Part shown: positions 22,918 to 33,490 of the stretch, in pieces | Layout: each line of letters begins with the position of its first letter | Numbering within the stretch: the stretch's first letter is position 1 | From: Alectoria sarmentosa | Lineage: Eukaryota > Ascomycota > Lecanoromycetes > Lecanorales > Parmeliaceae | NCBI GenBank assembly: GCA_009733775.1 | Contig: WOGZ01000163.1 | Coordinates: forward strand, 1-64,000 | Direction: 5' to 3' | Length of the DNA: 64,000 bases | Translations under genes and position numbers: made by a program | The notes under the pieces: generated by a model | The model's database searches: none | Told to the model about the DNA's origin: nothing | Seen by the model: the letters and a program-made list of their open reading frames with translations, nothing else

Positions 22918-25459
22918 TCTTGGCCTGAGACACCTGCTCTTCCCTTAGCGCCAGCACCCGCTCATTACTGCATCGGATATTTGACGATAGATTAAAATCT
23001 ACTCACGACGACAGAAAGCAATCCATCTAACTTTGTGTACACGCCAAAGGTCCCAATCATGGATTCGTCTGACCTACTGTAATTTCTACATATTGTGGCT
23101 TCACAAACCTGCATTGTGATCTCGCGTTTACATTCGTAAAGGTCGAACGATATTCCACAGCAGTAAAGCCGGTGCATGGGCTTCAACCATGGCGCGAAAA
23201 GCGCCTAGGCCCATGCTTTCCGTACTGAATCACTAAATCGATATCTTCAAAACATTCCTCCAACAAGTCATCTCCATCGCAATAACCAATACACACCCTT
23301 TACATCAAAGCTCTAGCATACAACAAAGCTTACCGAGGTCGAGATCCAGATCCAGTGATGATCACTTTGGCTCGCTAAATCGCACAAGGCTGGCCTGTCA
23401 ACTTGGCAGGTAGCAGAGGAGGGGAGAGTTGGCAGGTTGGAGTCCGGTCTACCCTACGATGATTTCTTCACGCTTACTACTCAAACCCTATGATGCTATC
23501 TTAAAAATCGCCATAGTTGGACTGGGGCATAATCGTTCGCATATCGCTATCGTATACTCAGGTTTCAGCTATTCATGGAATACCAGCATGGAACACACGT
23601 CTGTTGCAGGATCATTTCTACCTGGCTTGCACCTACAAGTGACTCTTAATTCGATAATCTCTCTCAAAGCCATTGCACTCTTTTGTCCTGCCCGCCCACG
23701 CCCGTATACAGCTTCATTCCACTCCAGGTCTATGCAGCTAGAGCATGGGAGTATTTCGGCGCTGGGGCACGAGGATATGCTCGTTCAGGCTTGTTAGCAC
23801 TGGTGTCGATACAGCCCAGTCACACACATACACATTCAGCTACTCCGGTGACTGTTCACGAGGATATGAGAAGACCAAATTTACCAACTTTCAATCTATA
23901 AGAGATTGCCATGGGTTTCTAACCCCTTTTGTTCGCGTGTATCCATGTCAAGGACATGTTTTACTTGACAAATCCCTTCAATTGATGTAGGTCAGCAAAG
24001 ATTAAAATCAGCGTTAAGTAAAGTCCTCGTACCGAAACCGGCTTAGATATTCCGGTGCGACTTCGGTAGAATCAAATCGATCCAATTGGCTTGCCTTGGT
24101 TTGCCTTCCTACCATGTTTTATCAATTCTCCGCGTAAATCAAACTGCCGCTGCCGATCGTTCCCTTGTGTCGTGATTCCCCCGCGGTCCAGGCCATCGAC
24201 AGTGATACACGTTTGATGGACCGTGCTATTCCTCGGGGTCTCGAGGCTCCAATGATACCGACGGTAGACAGATACCTGGGGGGCTCGGGGGGTTCTGAAG
24301 GATTCACTGCATGCGTGTGGAAAGACCATGGCAAAGGAAACGCCAATTGATTGGTCCCGCCAGGCACATAAATACCGCACGAGCCGCTTAATTAGGGCAA
24401 AGCCGATGCATCCTCGCCTGCTTTGCCTTATTTAGTGGACGATGAAGTACCCAAGTACTGAAGCGTGGAGTACCCCTCTCGGTGACTTGACTTCCACACC
24501 CATACCTAAGACCCCACGTTTGCGATTACATTGGTTTTGATGATCGTATGTGTGGCCATATAGTAGGGAATGCTTTCAGCTCAACAGGCGAGATAGGGTA
24601 CCGAGATGCGATAATTTCTGCCGAAGTCTGGTGAAAGGCTCTTCTTCGAAGTCCTCCCATTGTCGAAGACGGCAACGCATGCAAGTTACTTAGAAGTTTT
24701 CGGTGACTTGGGCAGCGAGTAGACGAATGTAGCCTGAATCCAGGCCCTTGCAGGGAAGCTCCGCACACCACTCTAGTGGCAAGCCGTAAGGTAGCTTCAC
24801 CTGCTCCAATCTCACCTCTTCTCCTCATCCTCCAAGCTCTCCATACTCAACACTCGTTATCATACATTTTCTTGTTCCAAAATTGCCAATCGAAGGGGTT
24901 GCGTCTTGTGCTTGCTTGGTCATCTTCCTGCCTCATCACGGTCCATCTGCGGGGTCATCTGCACGCTTCTATCGATAGCGATAGACGATAACGGGAACGC
25001 CAAGCCCTGAAAGGCTGCCAGACAGCCGCCAATTCACCCAACCCATAACCTGGGATCAGGGGGAGCGAAGATCTTGTGATTTCGTCTGCTGCCATCCCTC
25101 AATTGCTCCTCGCCCACCCTTGAGCTGTAAGTGTACCTCTTTTGCTTTCATGCGCCAGTTCTCGAGGCTGTCAGACGGATGCGAGGCTGACCCGCTTTTA
25201 CCCCGCCAGGTCCATACTACGAGCAGCCTCACAGCCAGTACTCAACGGCTTCCACGTTGTCAGGGAACGCTCATTGTCGGAGGGATATATTGCGAGCTTC
25301 CGGAATTGTGTCAAGCGCAGCGATCGCGCATCAGCGAATATATCAGAGCTTGAGAGCTACTGCCATTCAGTAATAGCTACAGGTCCACGGGGTAATAGTA
25401 CCGAGGCTGACCGGACCTCAACTCCAACAAAACCCTCTTGGATTTCAACGCTCTACAGA
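22918..25459. other. 2.5-kb intergenic region
   Basis: No coding gene is supported. Contained frames of 80-120 codons (for example 23429-23797 and 23745-23990) show no family resemblance. A short nested hairpin occurs at 23174-23216. The right part is the upstream region of the F-box gene; its reading frame is open back to 25142, but the first in-frame ATG is at 25460. Confidence 0.5.
23040..23165 (+). pseudogene. Possible decayed fragment of the neighbouring unknown gene
   Basis: acctgcattgtgatctcgcg at 23108 resembles acgtgcatcgtgatctcccg at 21878. A second match, ggtcgaacgatattcc against ggccgaacaatgttcc, follows in the same order with a gap, and the caatcatgg string upstream has nearly the same spacing. 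This looks like a small degenerate duplicate. It is stop-ridden and short, so the call is tentative. Confidence 0.35.
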
Positions 25460-27568
25460 ATGTCTCAGGTGACTTACGACGAGATGACCGAGTCGCCTGG
25501 GACATTGACTCCTATCAGTACACATGGAACACCCCTTCCAGGAGGACCGCTCCCATTCGAGCAGCCGCCCAAGCTCAAGGGTCGCAGGCGTCTCTTGCAG
25601 AGCCTACAAAGGATGTCATCCTCTCAATCGCTAGCTTCGATGCGCCGAGCTCCTCCCACTTCTTATCCAGGTGGGAGCAAAGGCTCAATGTCCTGCGTAT
25701 CTTTATCATCCTCCAACTCCAGACACTGCCACTCGTATGGGAACTCCTATTCTTCCACTCAGTCCGGTGCTTTCTCGACCGCGCCAACTTCAATAGCAAG
25801 TACACCTGGTCCAGAAAATCAGAAATTCGATTCTGGGACTCGACTTCGATGTCTGGACAGTGAGCTTGCTGGTCATGCTTCTCCTGTGCCAAAGAGCGTA
25901 GCATTGCCGGCAGACATGCGGGCCGGCACGAAAGAAGCAATGTCTGCCGTCACATCGGGAATGGCTGGTGTATTTGAAGACTATTTCTCGAAGCCGATAG
26001 TCCGTGTCAAGGAGCTTCGCAAGAGGAAGAATTTCAGCTTTTGGGGTGAGATGCCTCAAGAATTAGCAATGCACATACTCCAATTTCTGAGACCAAAGGA
26101 GATCGTCAAGTGCTCGGCGGTCTCGAGAAAGTGGCATACGTTGTGCTTTGATGGACAGCTATGGAGCAATCTCGACACCCAGGATTATTATCGGCACATA
26201 CCCGCAGCTTCGTTAACCAAAATCATAGAGAGAGCTGGACCGTTTGTGAGAGATCTCAACCTGAGGGGCTGTGTGCAGATGCCGGAAAGCTGGGGCAAAG
26301 ACGGCCAAAATATAACAGATGCTTGCAGAAACCTGGAATATTTTTCTCTCGAGGACTGTCGAATTGACAGGAGCTCAGTGCATTATTTTCTTCTTCGGAA
26401 TCCACGGCTCATGCACGTCAACCTCTCAGGCATGAAAAGTCTTACCAACTCCGCTCTTAGGATCATCGGCCAAAATTGCCCGCAATTGGAGCATCTCAAC
26501 ATATCGTGGTGCCCAAGTGTTGATTCAAGGGGTCTGATGAGAGTTGTACAGTCATGCTCTCGAATCAAGGATCTACGAGCTAGAGAGGTCAAAGGTTTCA
26601 ACGACCAAGCACTCCTTCTTGAGCTATTCAATCGCAACACTCTTGAAAGACTATTCCTCGACCATTGCGTCGAATTTGACGACGAGGCCCTTCAGGTGCT
26701 GATTCAAGGCGTCGACCCTGAGATTGATCCTTTGACCGAACGAGCTGTGGTTCCGCCTCGCAACTTTCGTCATCTCGATCTTAGCCGATGTTCTCAACTC
26801 ACTGACAAAGGCGTCAAATGCCTGGCAGGCAATGTGCCGAGTCTCTGTGGTCTTCAGCTCTCTTTCTGTGAAGAACTGACCGATGATGCCCTTGCAGGAA
26901 TACTCGAATCTACTCCACATATGACCCATCTGAACCTGGAAGAAGTTGACCACCTCTCCAATAGCACCCTCCAAAACCTCGCTCAATCTCCATGTGCTTC
27001 AAAAATTCAGCACCTCAACATCAGCTTTTGCGAGAACCTAGGCGATAGCGGCATGCTCCAAGTCATGAAGTCTTGCCGGAAGCTTCATACCATCTTTATG
27101 GACAACACCCGCGTCTCGGACCTTGTCCTGACAGAAGCCGCAGCACAGATCCGTATCCGTGATCGTATCAACCCTTTGGCCACTAATTCTCCTCCAACCG
27201 TCGGTCTCCATCTCGTCGTCTACGACTGCCAAAATGTCACGTGGACCGGCATCCGCGAGATCCTCTCCCGTAATACTGAGCCAAATAGACAAGAAATCAT
27301 CTCTCTGAAATGCTTTTACGGCTATCAAGATACTGTCGATGAGCATATGAAGAGGGTGCTGAAGGGTGAAGCGAAGGCCGCAAGTAGGTTGGAAAGGAAA
27401 TGGGCCGAGCATATGGTTGCCAGTGAGGAAGCTGGTGCACAAGGAGCTGGGGCCAGGAGAAGGAGGCGGAGACTGAGGGAAGCGGCAATGGTGCATGCGG
27501 ATGAGGAAGAGGGAGGACCCAGGAATGGTAGGAGAAGGGCGAGGAGCGGAGGGTGTGCTGTTATGTGA
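25460..27568 (+). CDS. F-box/leucine-rich-repeat protein with CaaX box
   Basis: Single-exon gene of 702 residues; ATG 25460 is the first in the frame. After a Ser/Thr/Pro-rich leader, an F-box lies at about 193-240 (MPQELAMHILQFLRPKEIVK), followed by roughly 10-12 cysteine-containing LRRs to about residue 560, with recurring L..LN(I/L)S.C pattern. Such proteins are substrate receptors of SCF ubiquitin ligases: the F-box binds Skp1 and the LRRs bind substrate. The tail is strongly basic (runs of Arg) and the protein ends GGCAVM, a CaaX prenylation motif with Met in the last position, predicting farnesylation and membrane tethering. This resembles the arrangement in animal FBXL2. Yeast Grr1 has no such end, so I do not name it GRR1. 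Substrates are unknown. Confidence 0.85.
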   Translation: MSQVTYDEMTESPGTLTPISTHGTPLPGGPLPFEQPPKLKGRRRLLQSLQRMSSSQSLASMRRAPPTSYPGGSKGSMSCVSLSSSNSRHCHSYGNSYSSTQSGAFSTAPTSIASTPGPENQKFDSGTRLRCLDSELAGHASPVPKSVALPADMRAGTKEAMSAVTSGMAGVFEDYFSKPIVRVKELRKRKNFSFWGEMPQELAMHILQFLRPKEIVKCSAVSRKWHTLCFDGQLWSNLDTQDYYRHIPAASLTKIIERAGPFVRDLNLRGCVQMPESWGKDGQNITDACRNLEYFSLEDCRIDRSSVHYFLLRNPRLMHVNLSGMKSLTNSALRIIGQNCPQLEHLNISWCPSVDSRGLMRVVQSCSRIKDLRAREVKGFNDQALLLELFNRNTLERLFLDHCVEFDDEALQVLIQGVDPEIDPLTERAVVPPRNFRHLDLSRCSQLTDKGVKCLAGNVPSLCGLQLSFCEELTDDALAGILESTPHMTHLNLEEVDHLSNSTLQNLAQSPCASKIQHLNISFCENLGDSGMLQVMKSCRKLHTIFMDNTRVSDLVLTEAAAQIRIRDRINPLATNSPPTVGLHLVVYDCQNVTWTGIREILSRNTEPNRQEIISLKCFYGYQDTVDEHMKRVLKGEAKAASRLERKWAEHMVASEEAGAQGAGARRRRRRLREAAMVHADEEEGGPRNGRRRARSGGCAVM

Positions 27569-28065
27569 GAGAGAGGAATGCCGTGGTAGGAAATGATGGT
27601 GAATGTTAAAATGACGGAACGAAACGACTATACGCATTGATGGAATTGGACGGGGACGGATGGCTGGTAGAGTAAGTACTGAGTGCAACAACCTTTCCAT
27701 CGTCTTGTGCTTTATTTTCAGTAGACAGGTGCGGAGGTAGGAGTTTGGAACGGGACTTCATGAAGATACATGCATGTGTTTGCACATCCATCCATAGACA
27801 ATGTCAAGTCTTAGAAATCATGCTGCTCATGGCATACAGATGTTCCTTACAAGCTTGATATCTTGCGGAAGACATTCCTAGGGGCGATTCGCCTCGGCTA
27901 GCCCCCCCCCAAATTAGGGTTGGATGTGGGGTAGCTTGGCCTCGCATGTGACGCTCGAATCCAATTCCAAGCTCGAGGTGGGGAAGAATTGTTTCTTTCT
28001 CTTCTCTGCCATCTTCCTACTTCATCACATCTAATAGATCTCATCATGAGCAGAAAACAGTGAGC
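27569..28065. other. Intergenic, F-box gene to glycogenin
   Basis: 497 bp between two genes on the same strand. It contains a poly-C run near 27902-27910. No gene is supported. Confidence 0.5.
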
Positions 28066-30355
28066 ATGGCGGCAACAAGGCAAGAAACTTTCTGCACGGT
28101 CAGTCAATCTCCTTCCCTCACCCTGTGACGAGCATTGCGTCTAGGAACAGAATTGACGTTCTCTAGCTGCTCACGAGCGATGCATACCTGCCTGGTAAGA
28201 CTGCCAAAGCACCTCAACACACTCAATGCTGAAACAACGTCTCAGGTGCCATGGTGCTTGCACATTCCTTACGAGACAATGGTACTAAGAAGCAATTGGC
28301 CATTCTTGTCACCCTCGACTCTCTATCTGCCTCAACACTTGAGGAGCTCAAAGTACACCCCCAAGTCAAATCAATGCAGATGACCTTGCTGACCTTTATT
28401 TGCAGACAACATACGACCACATTATACCCGTCGACCGTATCACCAACAAGTCTCCGCAAAACCTCTACCTCATGAACCGGCCAGACCTTGTTTCCACCTT
28501 CACCAAGATAGCCCTTTGGCGGCAGACGCAATTTGACCACATCGTATACATAGACGCAGATGTCGTAACGCTAAGAGCTCCTGACGAGCTGTTCAATAAT
28601 CCTCCAAGCTTTGCAGCTGTACCAGACATAGGATGGCCGGATTGCTTCAATAGCGGTGTACTCTCACTGAAACCCAATATGGGCGACTACTACGCTCTGC
28701 TAGCTCTGGCACAAAGAGGAATAAGCTTTGACGGAGCAGATCAAGGGCTGTTGAACATGCACTTCCGGGATTGGCAGCGATTGAGCTTCACGTACAATTG
28801 CACGCCTAGTGGAAATTATCAGTATGTGCCTGCCTATAGGCACTTCCAAAGCCAAACAAACATGGTGCACTTCATTGGAAACGAAAAGCCGTGGTTGATT
28901 GGGAGAGAACAGAAGGGAGCTAGTGGAGTGTATGAGGAATTGCTGGGGCGATGGTGGGCTGTCTATGACAAACATTATAGGGCTACAGTAAGTCGTTCTT
29001 AACCTGTGCAAAATATACGCCGCTCATGAGTTCCAACAGACGACAACGTACATTTCACGCCAAGCATCGAAGCAGTCAAGAAGCGTGCAGCAATACGTTG
29101 AGGGTGAGAAATCAAGCACAGGTTACGGTTTCGATTCGGTATGGCCGCAGGCGGACGAGTTCGAGGAGCCAGAAGCTCCTGCTCATACTACCGAGCCGTC
29201 GCTGACCGATAAGGCCGATTTAGCTGAGGATATACAGCAAGGGGAGGTCAAACCGACCCCCACTGCACAGCAACGGCGCTTCTCGATCGACTGGGACCCT
29301 ATGCAGTGAGCAAGAATAGCAGAATGCCCGCTGAAAGAATATTGACGATGCACAGCAATCCTCCACCGGCTCACTCCCGACCTGAAGCCGCCAACTTCCC
29401 CACTGAAACTTATGAAATGTCCGGAGATCGCAAACTTTTCCATGCACCCAAATATCCGGAACCACCAAAAGACATGTACTACCAAGTGCCCTCAACTCCA
29501 CCAGCAAATGAGCGTCCCAAGCCGATCTTCCCCTGGGAAATCACCGCACCCAGACCCACCCGTGTGTTTGCAGATGACGCTCCTCCACCCGCAGTACCCT
29601 CCGAAGCCACTCCCTCAGTAACTACTGACGACGATGACGACAACGGCACTCAAACCGAAACAATGTCTCCCTCTACCCCTACCATATATTCTAGCAACAC
29701 CGAACCATTCGCTACTTACACTCGAACCAATGCCTGGGACGACGTACCTGAAATCGAACGATACATATCTCAATTACCACAGAATCGGCGCGCCAAAGTA
29801 CAAGTGCTTCTCAACAACGCTACTCCCATCTCCAGTAGTCACCAAAGAAACCCAAGCGGTGACGAGCCTATGTTCTCTCCAAGCATCGAAGATTCATCTC
29901 AGCAAACTCGTCCTAGCATGAAATTAACAGATTTTCCGACCGAAATCGAACGCCCCTCTCTCCCCGTCACCCCAGCTCCAGTGCGCCGTCCCTCGTTCTG
30001 GGGCTCGGAGCGCGATGCCGCCGGCGATCTTCCTGGCGCAGAAGGCGTGCCTGACCAAAACACGTGGGATCCTGTTGCCAGGCTCGCTGAGCTCCAGCGC
30101 CGACAGTCAGAAATACTGGCAGAAGGTCCAGCAAGCCCTGGGCGATTCATTCCCAATAGAGAGTTACCTGGCTCTTCACGTGTGCCATTGACCGAAGTCG
30201 AGGAAGAGGACAAAGCAGATGGGGTACCTACAGCTGGATCAATCCAAGGTGCGATGCCAACGGCTTTCCGGACGGTCGACTTCAACAGGGGAAGTGTATC
30301 CCGGAACCGTGAGATTAGTGAAGAGTCGGTGGCGGCGGCACCGACTGAGTCCTAA
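28066..30355 (+). CDS. Glycogenin (self-glucosylating glycogen primer)
   Basis: Six exons: 28066-28098, 28167-28194, 28246-28352, 28406-28987, 29040-29305 and 29356-30355, giving 671 residues. Glycogenin transfers glucose from UDP-glucose to its own tyrosine and starts glycogen chains in the cytosol. The GT8 domain fills the first 250 residues: YLPGAMVLAHSLRDNG, the metal-binding DxD in VYIDADVVTLRAPDEL, NSGVLSLKPN, GADQGLLN and FIGNEKPWLIGR. The Tyr-rich end GRWWAVYDKHY offers candidate acceptor tyrosines. A long Pro/Ser/Thr-rich tail follows, with the RPKPIFPWE motif and the WDPVARLAELQRRQ segment typical of fungal members that bind glycogen synthase. The tiny second exon (28 nt) is supported by exact conservation of TSDAYLPG. 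The last intron acceptor (29355) could alternatively be a nearer AG. Confidence 0.88.
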
Positions 30356-30734
30356 AGATTGCCTACTTTTAATGTTTCATTTCACCTGCACCAATTGTTG
30401 TCATCGAGCTGTCTTGTACAAATTCCATCTTCGCTCTCCATCCTTTGCCCGTGCATTGTCTTGTTTCTCTTCCCTGCTCTTACATAGTATTTGGCCTTGG
30501 CGTGGACTTTTCTGAGCAACTTATCTGCACATAGAGGTATTTGTTATCATGTGATTTCAGGTTGGCCGGTGGTTGTTTGGAAGATACCCTAATTAGCAAT
30601 AATTGAAGACAGAATGATCCACGTATGTAACGTCTCCATTACACATATCATGTGAACAGGAAATTCGCGGAGCGAAATACTCTCTAACTGCAATGGAGCC
30701 TTGTCTATGTTTCACTTGGCCCTCTCCACTCCCA
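30356..30734. terminator. Convergent 3' intergenic region
   Basis: 379 bp between the ends of glycogenin (+) and PheRS beta (-). It should contain both polyadenylation regions. No gene is seen. Confidence 0.4.
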
Positions 30735-32870
30735 TCAAAGGAAGACCTCGACATTGATCTCCAACGTACTGACCGGATACCTCAACTCAAACTTCTCCAA
30801 TACGCTCGGATGCAATATGCCAAAGGTCCCAATCACCCTATCCTTCCCTCCCATCCTTAAATGTATCGCCGCCGCATGCCCAGGCAAGAACGTCTTGTCA
30901 TCCACCTCGCTGATCCAATACGCACTCAGTCCTGCCTCCATCCCCTCTAATCCTTCCTCACTAGTCATGAAAGCGGATTTCAGCATAAGCATGACACGGT
31001 CCATCAGCCCGTGCACGGTTTCGAAGCCGCTGTTTTTGGAAAGGAAGGCTGCAGCGAAATGACGCTCGTTGCGGCTTTTGCGTTCGAGAGACATGTCTTT
31101 GAATGCTACGTCGCTAACTTCAAAAATTTTGATGGGGACGCTGTGGTGTTTGTTTTCTCGAAGAGTCTTGAGGAGGCCGGGCAAGAGGGATGTGCGGACG
31201 ACTTGGTATTCTGCCGTTTTAGGATTAGCCAGTCTGACGGCCGTAGAGCCGTCGTCGACGCGATTCAAGTGGGCGAAATTCTCAGCGTGTGAGCAGAGAA
31301 TTAGGGGAAGGACTTCAGACCAGCCTGCCATTGCGGCCTCCAGTCTTACGATGTCGCTGAGTTTATTGATAGCGAGCGGTTGGGCGACGGTGCCTGAGAT
31401 ATTAGGGAAAGATCGCGGCAAATTATTGAAGCCATAAGAAATAGCGACATCTTCCATTATATCGGCTTGATGCAGAACATCTGCGCGAGTGGGTGGGACG
31501 TGCACATCTATTAGGTCTTCAGAAGTGGAAGATGGAGAAGCGGTGTAACACATTTTCCTCAGCAGGGAGCAAATATCGGAGGCAGAGAGGGAAAGCCCGC
31601 AGCAGGAATTGATGTAGGAGATTGAGGCTTGGGCTTCGCGGGGGGTGAGATTAGGGACTTGGCGGGTTTGGTGATTGTGTGGGGAATTGATTTGGATGGG
31701 CTCGACCGTGAATGGCTCCGACGTGTATTGGGAGAACATGGTGACAATGATGTTGTTTACTATCTCGGCTTTTGTTTTGTCCGTGGCTGTTATATCGATG
31801 AAGACGTTGCGGGTTTTGAGGCTGATTTTGGAGTGGTTGGAATTGATTATTGGAGGCATGGAGCAGACTGTTCGGTTTGCGTCGAGAATGACTGGGTAGA
31901 CGGGGGAGTCTTTGATTATGTGCAGATACCGTGAGAGATGCTTGTCATTCTGATAGAAGCTATTAGCTTCATAGTCTCATAGGATCATTTCATGCTATAG
32001 GTACTTCATAGAACTTCATCATCTCCACAGCATTCATGGACTTGGCCTGATTCAGAGGCACAAACTTTATCTGCTCCGGAGGCAATGCTTCGTATGTGAA
32101 TGGGCCTTGTATGGTGTCCAAGTCGTGTGTTCCTATTGCAACGAGCGTCCGTTGTCGAGCTAGATTCTGATGTAGTTTATCTTGTAGTGCGATGAAGGAC
32201 TCGTATCGTGCTTGGGTAAATTTGATATTACGTAGGATGGCTCCAGCAACATATGGCCGTATTCGTGACGTCTGCTGCGGATTGAGCATTGTGCCCTTGC
32301 ACCCTGCGAAAGCTCGACCACTAACCTCTTTATGTGCTGTGAGTTGTTCCAACTTTCCACCCGCCAGTGGTGCCAGCGTGTACTGAGGCGCATCCCGTTT
32401 TCCACGGAAGATGTTGAGCATCAAAGATATCCCTTCGAAACATAACATATCATATCTAGCCCCAGGGTTCAGCCAAAGGCGTCGAGTCAGAATTCTGATG
32501 CCATTCTCACCTATTCGCCGGTATTTCGATCTTGAGCTGCGCCGGCTCCTGTTTGCCATTGACCACTGGTCGGTCGCTCGTTGAAGTCTGAACGAAGAAT
32601 TAGCATAGTAACCCAGAGTGGTACAAAGAGCGACTTCTACATCTTCATCGAGCTCGATCCCTAGATATTGTCAGCAAACAGTCCACAGATGGCGCCTTGT
32701 GACTCAGCTTGCCGAATTCGAAACATAGCTCGTCGAACTCTTCGGTGGTGTACCTGGAGAAATACTGTATCAGCACTCAGGGAGACAGAGATTGGGTCGC
32801 TGAGGCGATTTACCTACTCTTGGCCAAGGGCTTCGAAGAGCGCTGCCTTGTCGACGGCTATAGTAGGCAT
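30735..32870 (-). CDS. FRS1: Phenylalanyl-tRNA synthetase beta subunit, cytosolic
   Basis: Six exons (32870-32818, 32753-32713, 32660-32635, 32587-32511, 32455-32005, 31949-30735) encode 620 residues, close to the usual 590-620. As the beta half of the alpha2-beta2 enzyme it supports charging of tRNA-Phe and carries the B3/B4 editing and B5 domains. The start reads MPTIAVDKAALFEALG, then TTEEFDELCFEFG, LKIEIPANRYD, and KDKHL-type DKHLSRYLHIIKDSPVYPVI, NVFIDITATDKTK and IMEDVAISYGFNN, all typical of the family. Intron 2 (32661-32712) starts with GC, a GC-AG intron. The five introns are 47-64 bp and crowd the N-terminal third. It is divergent from the PP2A-A gene. Confidence 0.92.
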
Positions 32871-33490
32871 ATTGGCATTAATTGGCGGGCATCAAAGCCT
32901 CAGCAGTGACTAGATAGTGGGCCTGGAATTGTAAATGTATTTCCGATGGGCTCTTGTTGCTCAGCAGGGTGGAATATTATGGAGCTGGTCATTACCGCGC
33001 ACAAATGCTCAGACCAAATTCATTTGGCTGTACATAGGGCTAAAAATGCTTGGCGCCAAAGCCTCATCCACATTCACGACATTCTGATTCTGTGTCGAGA
33101 GCCAGAAAAAGCATAAGCCCATGAATAGACACGCTGCGAAAAATCCTTCTCATACCAATCACCTGCGGCCTGAGCTGAAATTTGGGTGTGACATAAGTTC
33201 TCAATCTGAAAGGTTAGCGCGAACTCCCCGATCCAGCACATCACATACATCGCCTGAGTCTCTTAAACAAACAAGCTTCCATTCATGAGCTTCCGAACGG
33301 GCAAAGTGCTTGACTAGAGCTGACCCTGTGTGTAATAGTCCCTAGAATTGTCTTTAATGTCTACACCTAGCAGCACGTAACCCTTTCCTCGAGTCGATAG
33401 CCCGAGCAATCACCAAAGTGACACGACCTGTCACGAAGACTCGGCCATCCCCCTCAGCTTTCAAGACTCTAGATCGAGTTGTACAAAACC
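32871..33490. promoter_or_regulatory. Shared divergent promoter region, PheRS beta / PP2A-A
   Basis: 620 bp between two start codons facing apart. No factor-binding site could be assigned with confidence. Confidence 0.5.

Noticed and set aside
23429..23990. Overlapping open frames of 81-122 codons
   Set aside because: Overlapping in three frames, no splice-consistent model, no recognised motif.
25142..25459. Longer F-box protein starting at 25142
   Set aside because: The open frame there begins with TTG; the first in-frame ATG is 25460 and the upstream part is low in conserved-looking sequence.
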